DNA of 64,000 nucleotides from Miscanthus floridulus (Eukaryota; Streptophyta; Magnoliopsida; Poales; Poaceae), in the NCBI RefSeq assembly GCF_019320115.1, contig NC_089584.1:102968320-103032319 (forward strand), given 5' to 3'. The notes below the pieces were generated by a model that was not told where the DNA came from, did no database searches, and saw nothing but the letters and a program-made list of their open reading frames with translations. Positions 43,976 to 55,460 of the stretch are shown here, in pieces. The first letter of the stretch is position 1, and each line of letters starts with the position of its first letter. A program made the translations under genes and the position numbers.

Positions 43976-45090
43976 CTAATGGTGCCAAGTTCCTCGCCTC
44001 AGTAGCCTTGTGAGGCTTGCGCGGTTACTTCGATTGCACATACACACCTGGCACTTAGAATCTTTGACTAAGTTAAATTTCGGGATTAAATTCAGATTTA
44101 CAAGCCGCGTGAGACAGCCAAAATTAATGTGACAAAGTTGTGAATGCCATATATTTGACTCATCCAAAACATTAATATTGTTCACTACTTTATTACACAC
44201 ATCATCAAGCAAAGATAAGCGAAACAAGCCTCCACAATCATAACCTTTTCCAATAAATATTCCACGTCTCGACACAACATATTTATTGGACTCAAGCACT
44301 ATTTTAAAGCCATCGCGACACATTTGAGAACCGCTAACAAGATTCTTCTTGATGGAGGGAACATGCTGCATGTTCTTTAATAGCACCGTCTTTCCCGAAG
44401 TAAACTTCAGAACGACCGTACCAACATCAAGAACACGCGCATGTGAACCGTTTCCCATCAGCAAGGCTCCAGTCCCATCGGTCTGATAGGAAGTAAACAA
44501 AGAAACATCAGCACACAAATAAATATTAGCACCGCTATTCATCCACCACTCAGGTAAAAGAAAAACTGAAAGAACAAAAGGTAAAGACTTATCATACCCA
44601 GATGTCCCTCCTCTAGTCTCGCTAATCACCACGTTTGTTGATTTCTTTTCTTTCTTATATTTGCGGTTTGGGCACACACTTTCCCAATACTCATTACTCC
44701 CGCAAACAAAGCAACCTCCACCTTTCTTGTTATTTTTCTTCTTAAACTCAATATTTTGCTTAGGCTTTGTATTGTTGTTCTTTTGCATGTTCTTCTTCTT
44801 TTTATTACGGAATACAAATGAATTTTTCTTCTGCACCATATTAGCAGCGGAAGACTCAACTCCTTTTCTACGGTTGTCTTTTGCTCTCGTCCTCTCCTCA
44901 ACATTAAGAGATCCAATAAGCTCAGCCACGCTAAACTCTTGTCTCTTGTGTTTTAAAGAAGTAGCAAAATCCATCCAAGAAGATGGCAACTTAGCGATTA
45001 TACCATCGGCCACAAACTTATCGGACAACAAACATAGAAAATGTTCTAGTTCCTTTGCTAGCGCCTATATCTCATGAGCTTGTTCCACTA
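43976..45090 (-). pseudogene. Second Copia element: Gag C-terminus, protease and pre-integrase domain
   Basis: The 351-codon frame starts in the Gag tail (KLPSSWMDFATSLKHKRQEF) and passes a Lys/Asn-rich basic region. It contains a zinc knuckle GCFVCGSNEYWESVC in which the His of CCHC is Tyr. The protease active site reads WWMNSGANIYLCAD, with Asn for the catalytic Asp. The pre-integrase zinc domain (IWHSQLCHINFGCLTRL ... CQVCMC) follows. It stops near 43976 before the integrase core. Gag upstream of 45090 (to about 45460) is broken by stops. Confidence 0.85.
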
Positions 45091-45475
45091 TAGAACGATT
45101 TTCAACCATTTTATAGTCATACAGCTGCTCCATAAGGTACAACTCACTACCAGCATCAGAAACTATAAACTTTGCCTCAAGAGCATCCCATAATTCTTTG
45201 TCTGATGTTCAAGATATGTAGTTTTTCTCACACTTACTATGAAATGCACTAATCACGACGTCTCAAAATAGGTTATCGGTAGCCAAGAACTTTTGCTCCT
45301 CCTCAGGAGTAAATTATTCAGGCTTTCCCTATGCGACGTGATAGCAGTTCATAGCAGTCAACCACAACACCATCTTGGCACGCCATATCATGAAATTCTT
45401 GCCATAAAAAATATTCGGCTTCAAAGCAGCAGCAAAACCACTGACAGAAAATTGCCTAACATTATGTTTTTGGAT

Positions 45476-46478
45476 TGTTAAATAATTAGGCATTTTATGG
45501 TCAATTTAATCTAGAAATAAAATATCAGCAGGTTTGTGACGACATATATGTGTATGTGTATATCACTAACAAACGCTACAGCATGTAAGTATTGCATACC
45601 GATCGATACAGTAAGTACGTAAAGTACTATAATCAGAGAGTTAAGAGTATACCCAGCGAAGGGTCACATGCCGAGGGCATCAGAGGCTCCATTCGCACCA
45701 GACATAGTGTGTTACTCGAGGCCGTGGACCACAGTCGATGCAGGAAGGTTTCGCAGTACAGTTCCACGAACGGTCACCAGGAAGATGATACCTTGCTGTT
45801 CCGCAAGCGATCACCAGGAAGAAGATGTCTGCGATGTGGATAAGCAGTCGCGGAATCGCTCCTCGAAAATCTAATCGTCGTACACCCCGTGCAAGGTTCG
45901 CAGGCGGACAAGGGTTCCAGAGGCACCTGCTCTCCTGTTGCTCCGTACGCGTAGAGGTACGGGACGGGGAAAACCAAAAGGCGGCTGAGATGTGGTCTCT
46001 CGAAAGCGAAAGGAAGATTGGACTGACGGAGGACTTCTACTTTTATACCTGCGGCGGGAAGGGAGAAAGCCAGCGGAGGAACTCAGGAGACGGAGACACG
46101 AAGAGACGGTAATTGGCGCAATCAACTCGCCTCCACCATAAAAGAGAGAAACTCCTGTAATTATGTGGATTAAGTGGCAAAACCTAGCCATGCCCGCCCG
46201 TCCGCTCGCCGCCTGCCTACCCGCCCGCCACGCCCACGCCCATGGCCTGGCTCGGCCCACGCCCACACCCATGGCCCGGCCGCACGCACGTGTGGCATTT
46301 TTGTGTCCTTTTCTCAGCTTCTCAATTAAGATGGATAATTTCCAACCAAATAAGCTGAGTCAACGTTCAGTCAAAATCCCGTACGGTATTAAATCATACA
46401 ACACTTAATGTTACGGACCATAGAGTTTTATTTGATTTATTAAATATTATACAGGCCAAGCCCATAATATATCCAACA
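45476..46478 (-). repeat. 5' LTR of the second Copia element
   Basis: This 1003-bp partner of 39974-40987 contains an extra segment with a duplicated GATCACCAGGAAGA-type repeat (about 45775-45825) not present in the other LTR. Confidence 0.88.
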
Positions 46479-46483
46479 TATTA

Positions 46484-47083
46484 CATCTCAATAAAAGATT
46501 ACATAAATCAATAGAAACATATATTACAAGTCTTGTTGAATTAACATATTAATTGTACAACATTAATGAAGACACTAACTAACCTATCTGTAGTGAGAAC
46601 CAGATGACTATCTTACTATATTACACCTAGGGTGAAAAGCCCTATGCTATGAATTAAATCTAACTAATAATAAGTGGTCGCCTTTGCCCATCAGCATCAC
46701 CAGCATAGCTTGGACGACTCCTGCCATTCATCCACTTTACCGGCTATGACATGACAATCAATGTCCTTTAGGTACTCGCAAAACAAATTAACGGCGGTAT
46801 CGTGAGTACAAGATTTTACTCCGCAGGACTTAGCTGATATATATAAACAAAGGAGTAGCCCATTTATAATGCTTCCAGTTATTCATTCTATGGTAGATCA
46901 TGCTCGTTCTTGTGAGGCAAGAGAGAGTGCACTAATTCATGCGTTGACATACCTAAATGATGTGTTGAGGTACATAATAGGGCATGTTTGCCACACGGAC
47001 TACGTCATTGCACGTGGTGGAAAGAGACTAAGAGAAGTGGGTGTGCTCCATGGTTGTAGTTTGTAATCTTTTAAGAGTGTAAC
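46484..47083. other. Intergenic; possible unidentified coding remnant
   Basis: On the minus strand, about 46690-46830, one frame reads THDTAVNLFCEYLKDIDCHV...VDEWQESSKLCW then stop. This looks protein-like but matches no family known to me. A plus-strand ORF (46869-47066) is equally unassigned. Both may be transposon debris. Confidence 0.25.
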
Positions 47084-47190
47084 GGGCCTGTTCGACTGGT
47101 ATTAAAGCCGGCTGATAAGCCGACTGAAGTTATTTTGTTGTGAGAGAAAATACTATAGATTCTAGCTGATAAGTTCAAGCGAACGGGCCC
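47084..47190. mobile_element. Short MITE (GGGCCTGTTCG...CGAACGGGCCC)
   Basis: The 107-bp element has ends GGGCCTGTTCGACT and, inverted, GGGCCCGTTCGCTT. Its internal AGCCGGCTGATAAGCC / AGCTGATAAG words are typical of a widespread grass MITE family. No clean TSD was seen. Confidence 0.7.
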
Positions 47191-47329
47191 TAAAAGTATC
47201 GAGACTTTGGTTTGTAACGACTGCATTATCTCTACCTATTAAGTTTGAACTTTCTAGTTATATTTATATATGATGTATTCTATCTCGAGAGAAATATGAT
47301 GGCAATGAGAATTCTTTGGTGAGCTGTCG

Positions 47330-47615
47330 GATGTGATATTGGACCGACAGTAGCACTCAACAATTCACTGTCGGTGTGCACTCATCCAGCAGTGGTGCCA
47401 CTGCCGGGTCAGGGTCTAAACCGGCACTGATACTCACCATATCACTACCGGTTGATAAGTCAACCTAGCAGTGTCATTGTGTCTATTATTATTGTCCGGT
47501 CACCAAGCTGGCAGTGATAAGACATCTTTATCACTGACGATTAACCTCTGTCGGTATCTAACATGAATTCCGGCATTAATAGGGTTTCGACCGGACGGTG
47601 ATTATATCAGTGTAA
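47330..47615. mobile_element. Relic with CACTA-type subterminal repeats
   Basis: Alternating CCGGCACTGATA, CACTGTCGGTG, ACTACCGGTTGATAAG and GGCAGTGATAAG words in both orientations over about 285 bp resemble the subterminal repeats of grass CACTA elements. Terminal CACTA motifs and a 3-bp duplication were not found, so it is called a relic. Confidence 0.5.
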
Positions 47616-48773
47616 TGATTGTACTTTGAAATTAAAGTAGAAAAAACAGCCAGGATTAGATGGACTATATCTAGAAGTATACTTACTTTAAAATAAATTT
47701 TAAACAATAGAAGTGCGCTTGTTTAAGGACAGAGGTAGACTGGCGAAAGCGCGGGGGCCCGAACGTCGCCCGTGACAGCGGCCGCCGGCGGTGGCATCGA
47801 GCTAGCGATTCGATTAGGTCGTGTGGGGCGCATGTGCGATACTGATGATCACATTCAATGCGCACGACCGGGCATCTCTAGTACCGAACGTAACGTTGCA
47901 TTGGTGATGTGTGGTCTCGCCGTCCAGCTAGCTAGCCGTAGGCCGTAGCTAGAGCCATAGGTGGCCGGCCTCCGTGCGCTGATTTACACGGATGATTACC
48001 ATGATCTTTGATACGAGTCTCAGTTGACAGCGCAAGGTCGTCACTTGGACCACCTTCGAACTGTAGGTCGTTAATTGTGTGGTTAATGGGATATATAATA
48101 TACATCTGCCGTTTCTGTGGTCACAGCTATAGCAACGATCGATCCACCCATCGATCGGGACCGATTCGAAGCTAACGTTTCGGTGTGCATCAAGTGAACT
48201 GGAAAAAGGGTGTTTCCGCTTCTGAATTCTGTTTCAGCTTATAATCCGCGATCATATTATGAGCCAGCGAACAGGCTGTCTACTGCTACTGGAGATATGA
48301 TGCAGCACAAGTTGATCAAATTCTCAAACGGTGTCTAGCTCGTTTCAACGGTTCATGTTATATTAACTAGATATATATTTCCGTACGAGCTCCATATAGT
48401 AATTTTTGCCTCGAAGTTATTGTTATCCTCGACCGAAGTTTTGGAACGCAGGGAGTAAGCCGCAAAGGAGGATATTTTGTTGATCTTGAATTCGTTGGAT
48501 GAATGTTACGTCAGGTCTGTTGCGCAGTTGCGCTGACTTATTACTTTCAGCTGGCTGCTAAGTGCTAATCCATCCCTGTTGGACCTGTTCTCCAAATGCA
48601 ACGATCCTGTTCATCATAGAGGGAAAACAGTCAACGTGGGAGTTTATTACGAGGTCGGCACCACGCGTTGGCATATGGCACGGACCACGGATGAACGGGA
48701 TGCTTTGGCCTCGATCGTAACCCTTGATGATGGTTACATTGTGCCGTACACAGGGCCATGCAATGCAACAGAT
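47616..48773. other. Intergenic sequence, no gene seen
   Basis: ORFs are short and lack domains. A fragment near 48225-48275 (CAGCTTATAATCCGCGATCA ... GCCAGCGAACAGGC) resembles half of the MITE at 48774. Confidence 0.5.
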
Positions 48774-48892
48774 CGGGCTCGCTTATCTTATAATCCGTAT
48801 TTTTCAGCTTGTTTTTTTAGTCGGAATAGTATTTTTCTCTCACAATAAATCAATCGGAACGGTTTATTTTTTCAGCGAAGCGAACGGGGCCA
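48774..48892. mobile_element. Short MITE (GGGCTCGCTTA...GCGAACGGGGCC)
   Basis: About 119 bp, with left end GGGCTCGCTTATCTTATAA and inverted right end GGCCCCGTTCGCTTCGCTG. It belongs to the same broad class as 47084-47190. The plus-strand ORF 48579-48848 runs into it and is not a gene. Confidence 0.6.
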
Positions 48893-51254
48893 GAGTATAG
48901 TCAATCGGGCGCCTCCTTTGTTTTATTTTTAATAATTGATACTGTATTTCAGACCTCTGTTGTTAACTGGTGTGTTAGCATGGCTCGATATATATGCATG
49001 CAGCCTAAGAGCAAGGCTACTAATACCGCCGGCTCACTGAAGGTAAGGTTCCTTGCAGCCTTCTTTCAGCCCACTCATATAGTAGTTAGCTCTTCACTGT
49101 TAATATATAGTTCACTTGTCCCTCACATAGAGTTTCTTAGTTCTTATGCTCAAGCTGACTATAAGCTTACACCCCGTTTCTATTCTCTCTTCCACCTCAG
49201 CATTTAACCGGCTTAAGTTCTTATACTTGCTCTAACAGCGCTCTGATCCGTGGAAGCATGCAGGTCTGCATGTGGCACCATCAAGCTACTAGCTAGCTCG
49301 ATAGCAAGTGGCAAGCAAGCTAGCCTGCTAACTGGATGCATCACAAGTCCATTTCCTAGTTTAATTTGCCACCCATACAGAAGAAGATGCTAGAAAACGA
49401 AGTGGTCGATCGAGAGCAGGCATGAAAGTGCCATGGCGTCATGGGTGGCCGCAATGTCAGAACTCAGAACCCAAGCTGGCTGTCCCAGCTCCCAGCTACA
49501 TTCCGAGGCTTGGCACTGTACCCACACTCCTCAGGTCCGCATCAATGGAGAAAACCGTGGGAAAGCCTAAAGCGCAGCGGGCCGGGCCGGGAGAGGTTGG
49601 CGCATCAATTCGCGCATCCAGGCGACGGACACGCCCCGATGTCCTGGATCGATCGTTATCGGGGCAAGAGATGAAAAGAAGAAGGTAGTGCATGGATGCG
49701 CCCGCTTCGATGGGCAAAACCTGTGGCGCAGAAGCCCCCCTGCCGGCAACGGGATTCCCGCGACGGCGACGGTGACGGCCGGCGACTACTCCATGCGAGA
49801 GCGACGGCGACGCGGGCGGGAGCCAGTCAGCCAGCGCAGCGTTGAGCCCGCCGGCCGGGCTTGGGAGTTGGGACAGCGCTGCGTGCATGCACAGGGTCCG
49901 GTTTTGGAGCCATGGGGGGAGGAAGGCGGCAGGCGCGTACGTTGAACTGACGGGTCGGGCATAATTGGTTGGGGGAAGCCGGAAAGGGACGTGACGCGCG
50001 GCGACCGCGGCCGCACGCCGTGCGCGGGCGCCCATCTCCCGCGGCCCTCCCGCGCGCGGACACGGCACCGGCACGCGATCGGCAGGGGGCGCCGTGGCAA
50101 CGGGGGCGTGCGTCCATACCGATCGAGTAAATGGGGGCGCAGCGCACTGGGGCAGACTGGCCGTGGCCGTGTTGCCGTGCCCGATCCCGATGGATGGATC
50201 CATCGATCTGTACGCTTCGCCCAGCCTAGCTAAGCTAGCTAGCTTGCGTGCTTGCTACAGGAGCGGGGAGATGTGTCGGGCCGAGTGAGATAAGATCTGC
50301 CTCCCCGGGCGGGGATCTTGCCAAGGCGAAGAAGGCCCGGCCCCGATCGAGCGGGGTTTCTCTGCTGTCCGTCGTCAGAGTGTCCGCGTTCGTGCCAAGG
50401 CCGCCAAGCCTGCTGGGTACGGTACGTTCGTGCGCGCGTCCGCCGACGCCGAGTGGTATGGCGGCATGTGTCACGGTCACGGCAGAGCGCACTTGGACTT
50501 GGCTTGCAACGCCTCCTTGGATGTGGATGTGGTCCACCACCACCACCATATGCAGCGTAGTAGTACCTATCAATCACTGCACCACCACCATTCGATCATC
50601 CCCGATTCTGATAAGATTTTTGTCTCCACAAGACGGTTATTATCAATAGTACTAGTACACTCCGGTTACTAGCAGCTAGAGCCTAGAGCTAGCCTTGAGC
50701 CAGCTTGTTTCTAGTGAGAGAGAGTGCGTGCGAGTGCGTGTGTGCAGCAGCGTCCGGCCCGGCCGGGACCATGCGTAGAACGAAGTACGTGACAGCGACA
50801 GCAGCTGCTGGCCTCCGAGCGAGCGACGAACGAGCCGAACCGGCATGGTGACAGTAGTAATTAGCACGAGTTGCGATCGCAGGATCAGCGAGCATAAATG
50901 GCGGGGATTTGCACGCATGCATGGTGCACTGAACCACCATAAAACACACCCATTTTTCAAATGTTTTTTTTAACGTAACCCGATTTAAAAAACCGGACCG
51001 ACTCGTTCTGGTTGGAGAACAGGGGCAATGATTGTACTTTCGTTAGGCCAAACCCAAACCTTTTCGGAGCAGGGTAGAAAACAAGCACGATTGTAGATAG
51101 GTCGATGGCGAGTACGAAGAACAAATTTATTAGTATATCCCTCTCATGTTGCATTCTCGGATCGTCTCAGAAATGCACGGATGACCGATTCAGGCTACCT
51201 GCTCCTGCTGGGAATCAAGTGGTTCCAGCACTCTCTGGGGAACAATGCATATAC
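48893..51254. other. Intergenic, with a GC-rich block (49420-50560) lacking a convincing gene
   Basis: The block has overlapping ORFs on both strands, the longest being 235 codons at 49496-50203 (minus). All are Pro/Ala/Arg-rich and without domains, which is what GC-rich sequence produces by chance. It could be a remote regulatory or unannotated transcribed region. The stretches 48893-49420 and 50560-51254 show nothing further. Confidence 0.45.
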
Positions 51255-51490
51255 GGCAATGCTATTCTATATTCTAGGTGTAGAATATTATCTTAGGTGT
51301 AGAATAATAATATTATTCTACACCACAAGTTAAAATTGACCTAAAAAAATACTAAGTAATACTAAACCATGTTCAGGATCAGTAAGTACTACACCCACCC
51401 AGTACCTCGAAAATACTGAACGATACTGAAACACGACTTCTGAACAATACTGAATTCTGTTTAGTATAACAGCTTGGTGTAGAATAACAC
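51255..51490. mobile_element. MITE-like sequence with a GGTGTAGAATAAT palindrome
   Basis: GGTGTAGAATA occurs at about 51278, 51296 and 51475 on the plus strand and inverted at 51312-51324 (13-bp arms around a 3-nt centre). It is bounded by AT-rich sequence with TATATATA just to the right. Boundaries are approximate. Confidence 0.4.
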
Positions 51491-51529
51491 ACACGCGTAT
51501 ATATATGATACTGGCGACTGACAATTAAC

Positions 51530-51898
51530 AACAACCCGATCATTTCCATATGATTTTTCAGACCGGTCATCGAGAATATCTTGCTTCCCCAGCGTTTCCA
51601 CCGCCAAAACAATACCATGTTGCAAAGATTTGGCACAAGTGACAGGCTCCCTTAACAACCTTGCTTTGACACGATTACAGGAGTGAGCTTTGGCATCACG
51701 CTCGCTCTGCCGCCACGCGATCTCACCAAACAACCACTCCCTCCCGCCCGGCCCCAATGGAACGAGCGAGGGCGATGGATTAGGCGATTTCTTTTTGTAC
51801 GTACTACCTGCGTGGACGACGCCAGAGACTTGGGACGAGGAATTAGAGAACCGGCCTATCATAGCATTATTAGTGTACTTGCCTTCATTAATCAACAC
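51530..51898 (-). other. Possible captured or relict coding fragment
   Basis: A minus-strand frame of 145 codons (51461-51898) contains a stretch of ordinary amino-acid composition (EIAWRQSERDAKAHS ... CAKSLQHGIVLAVETLGKQ) unlike the surrounding chance ORFs. No family was recognised and no start, splice sites or partner exons support it. Confidence 0.25.
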
Positions 51899-54489
51899 GT
51901 AATCTTATTAGGTGAGCTAAGACAATATAGTAATGGCGTACGTAGCTAGTACATGTGTCCACATTGTTCACCGACCGCACGTAGCCGCCTCGGCTCGATG
52001 GATCTGGGGGGTCACTGTTCTTCCGACGCTCCCATCACCACAGATCGCGCGACGTGTGTCAAGATGCGAGGCCTCTCAGCTCAGCTCCCTGGTGGGTGCA
52101 CTGCATATATACCTGAACCGTCGCGACCGCGGATCGGTTGGGCTGGTGGAGCTGTAGCGCGGGAGTACGCACTTACTATACGCGCGGTTCTTGGACGGGT
52201 CGCCGTCGTCGTCGTCTGAGCTGCCATGCCACTGCCAGCCTCCGGTTTCGCCAAAACCAGTCGCCGATCGAGGATGGACACGATCAAACACCGCCGCGTG
52301 CTAGCTTGCCGTCCCTGTCTACCCGCCGCCGTTGGTTGCTTGCACCGGCGGGTCGAGCTCATCGGCAGATCATCGACCCGTCCATCCATATCCGCGCGCG
52401 TGCCGTGCAGATTTCACACTGTTGGGCAGTGAAACTTTGAGATCGGCCGTGCAGTGCCTCGATTAATTACAACCAGGGATCGATCATGTGGGTTATTATG
52501 TGCTCCCGCGCGTGATGAGCAGCACACATTAGTAGGCCTTTCTTTGTCTGCATCTGCGATATCCACCGGCGGCGGTGATGATCAATTAAAAACGAGGATC
52601 TGCTGGATCTCCAACCGTGCTGCTGCCGCGGCTGCTGCGCCTGTGACTGTGGAGGATCTGACCTCCAGATGCCAACATATTGCTTGTCGTATACGGGGTA
52701 CTAATCAACTGTCACCATGAAAAATTGAAGCGTGGCTTGACCACGCACTAATCAAATGTGGATCATCGGAGTAGTAACATTTATGCAACAGTGTAACATC
52801 AATGTAACAGGGAAGCAGAATCATATATATAATATAGCGCAATGACCAAGATAACGCATAATTGAATTGCCACCCATCGATCGCGATCAGTATCTTAATT
52901 TCCAGACGCAACCTTTATCTGCCAGACTACATAAAATAGGCCAGTCAAAAAATGGATAAATGATAGATGTGGCAAAGGCTGTGAGTAAATACAAGAGCCA
53001 TCAGCCATATAAATTCCAATACAATCACTTACGAGATGATGAAATACTCTCTATGGACAGAAACAAGAACCCCAGTCAAATACAACGATGTTCCAGTAAA
53101 AGAAGATCAAATAGAAAAGACATCACAACTGTAATTTTGTAGGCACACAAGTGCCGTTCTTGAACTAATTGCACAGAACTTTATTATCATAATAGTCTTG
53201 GAAAAAACCGTACCAGCGAGTTCGTAAATAAATTTCATAATCTGGGTTTATAAAAGATTTTTATTGGGCTAACCAGACAAGATTTCAGGTGCTAGGACTC
53301 CAAATGAATCTAATTAAACCAAATCTCTACTCCCGATACAGCTCGAGATCCAACTGTATATAATAGTTTCAGTTTGTACTCAAATGGAGTACATACACCT
53401 TAGACTAATTTGGCTACACTCGTATCCCCATCAATATCTATATGTATTGGAGTGAATTGAGGTGGAAAACTAACTATTTTTTACTCTAATAATCCGCTTC
53501 AACACATGCATGTATTGAGGTGAATGCGAGTGCATCCAAACAAGGCCTTAATCTTTGTACTCTGATGCATTTAAACAAGGCCTTAGTCTTTCCACTCTGA
53601 CGTAGGTATCTAAACAAGGCCTCAGTGTTTGTACTGTTGTAAACGTCCTGACCATGTCCAAGTCTAACCACACCGTACCCTATACATGCGTACAAAACAG
53701 GAAAATACAGAAAAATCAAGGCATAACTAACGAAGATCCTTGCTCATCAGCTCCAATCATTGTAAGATGTCTTGAAACATCATCACGAGACGAAGAAATC
53801 TAGTACTGCCAAGTACGAACCGCAAGGCCCTGCCCATGTGAGGGGTCATGATGCATCTATCTAACTTGTGTGTCTGACAAAGTGGGTCCAACACAAGAGA
53901 CAAATCTAGTACGAATATAAATTTAACAAGTTAGCCGTTAACCTATATATGCATCGATCCAGCAGTTGATCTGAGTATTCTTTAATTAAGATGGTGGTTC
54001 TGTTCGAGGGCCTGATGGCCTAAATAAGAGATTTACAGTAGTACTCATTTCGTCCTACATAGCGAGCTACTAGCTAGGTGGAAGCTGAGCCTATGGTAGA
54101 ATTCATTTTGAAAAATGTTCGTTTTTTCTTTTTTTTAAAGGAAAAGGGACTAAGGGAATTAGTAGAAATCAGTGTATTTAAAAACTTTTTTTAGAAAAAG
54201 TAAAACTACTATCAAAATCTATTATAAAAATCCCTTACATTGCGCGCAGCTATCAAAAGTCGTCCCAGAAAACATAACTGATGAAGTGATTATCATTGGG
54301 ATCCTTATTACCTTGGACTATTCTTGTTCAGGTCGAAGTCAAATTCTGTTAGAAACTTGTAGAAATATATATACCTCAGTTCCGGGATCGACGACATACG
54401 GAACATGTAATGTCAACACACGCCATAACTCCAGGCCCTGTTGCCGACATGGACGGTTGTTTTCGTTTGTACGATTGGGAAATTAGCCA
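51899..54489. other. Intergenic sequence, no gene seen
   Basis: The interval 51940-52720 is GC-rich with chance ORFs in several frames. At 53525-53640 three near-copies of AAACAAGGCCTTAGTCTTT (period about 48) form a small degenerate tandem array. No other structure was noticed. Confidence 0.5.
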
Positions 54490-54831
54490 TGCTTTAGTTT
54501 TTTCCCCTAAAGTTTACTTCCTATCCCATCAAATGTTTAGACACATGCATGGAGTATTAAATATAGACTAAAAAATAAATAATTGCACAGTTTGCGACTA
54601 ATTTACGAGACGAATCTTTTAAGCCTAATTAGTCCATGATTTGACAACGTGGTCCTACAGTAACACATATGCTAATGATAGATTAATTAGGCTTAATAAA
54701 TTCGTCAAGCAGATTGCTGACGGATTCTGTAATTTATTTTTTACTATTATCCGAACATTCCGTTCGATACCCCCATATGACACCCGATGTGACATCCCAA
54801 AACTTTACACCCTGGATTTAAATAAGGCCTT
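54490..54831. mobile_element. MITE of the AAGGCCTT/'GACGAATCTTTT' family
   Basis: The internal words TAAATATAGACTAAAAAATA, CGAGACGAATCTTTTAAGCC and TAATTAGTCCATGATTTG, plus the right end GATTTAAATAAGGCCTT, are characteristic of a very common grass MITE family. The left end is degenerate. Confidence 0.7.
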
Positions 54832-55460
54832 AATCAAAAGAGAATATAAATACCGAAGTACCTTTCAGCTATGCACATATTAATCTACACGCTAATAATA
54901 AATATGCACACATAACAACTTAGATCATTGCCGATGGTAAAAACACCGATAGCTGCACTGGTGCGCCAAGTAGGAGCTCTTGCGCATAAGTCGGCTGGCG
55001 TCTGATCGGCTAGTTCTTCCGACTGGATAACGACGGGTGAAGGTGAGCTAACCGGCGACACATGGCGTCATCTCACTTGAAGCTGATGAAGATGGCACCC
55101 ACAGAGGTTCGCAGCGATGGCGAACTAGGGGCGGCGGCGACTTGCCGACTTTTACTCGTCGAATCTAGCCATTTTGGGAGAGAACGTCGGGAAGCAGAGG
55201 TCGTAGTTTTCCTTTTTTTCCTTTTTTGGTTGTGTATTCTTCTCTTTGTTGAGGTGTGAGTCTAAGTGCTTTTGTATTGTTTTGGCCGTGTATATCCTCC
55301 ATGGATACAGAGGCCAGATTAATGAAAATCTATTATCTAAAAAGTTTGACTTATATATAACAAAACTATAACAAAAAAAAAATCGTTACATTTTAGTACG
55401 GACTGTGGGCCGCCCCCCCTAGCATGCAGCAAAACAGAAACGTCATCAGAGCATGTATAT
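54832..55460 (+). other. Intergenic with a possible LINE 3' tail (about 55200-55345)
   Basis: The sequence TTTTGGCCGTGTATATCC followed by ATACAGAGGCCAGATTAATG resembles the 3' ends of grass L1-type LINEs. No reverse-transcriptase coding sequence accompanies it. The 65-codon ORF at 55062 is not recognised. Confidence 0.35.

Larger units (their letters stand above)
39974..46478 (-). mobile_element. Second Copia retrotransposon (Tork-like?), full length but degenerate
   Basis: The 6.5-kb element has LTRs 39974-40987 and 45476-46478 (TGTTA.../...CCAACA). Flanks GATTA (39969-39973) and TATTA (46479-46483) match at 4 of 5 positions. On the minus strand it encodes Gag, protease, integrase, RT and RNase H in Copia order. 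A purine tract (GAGTTTGGTGGGGAT on the minus strand) adjoins the 3' LTR at 40988. No standard Met PBS is seen next to the 5' LTR. The clade is a guess from Gag-Pol sequence style. Confidence 0.88.

Noticed and set aside
44661..45077. 138-codon plus-strand ORF
   Set aside because: Antisense shadow of the second Copia Gag; Phe-rich because the sense strand is Lys-rich.
49496..50203. 235-codon minus-strand ORF in the GC-rich block
   Set aside because: Pro/Ala/Arg-rich, overlapped by ORFs in several other frames, no domain, promoter or splice context; expected by chance at this GC content.
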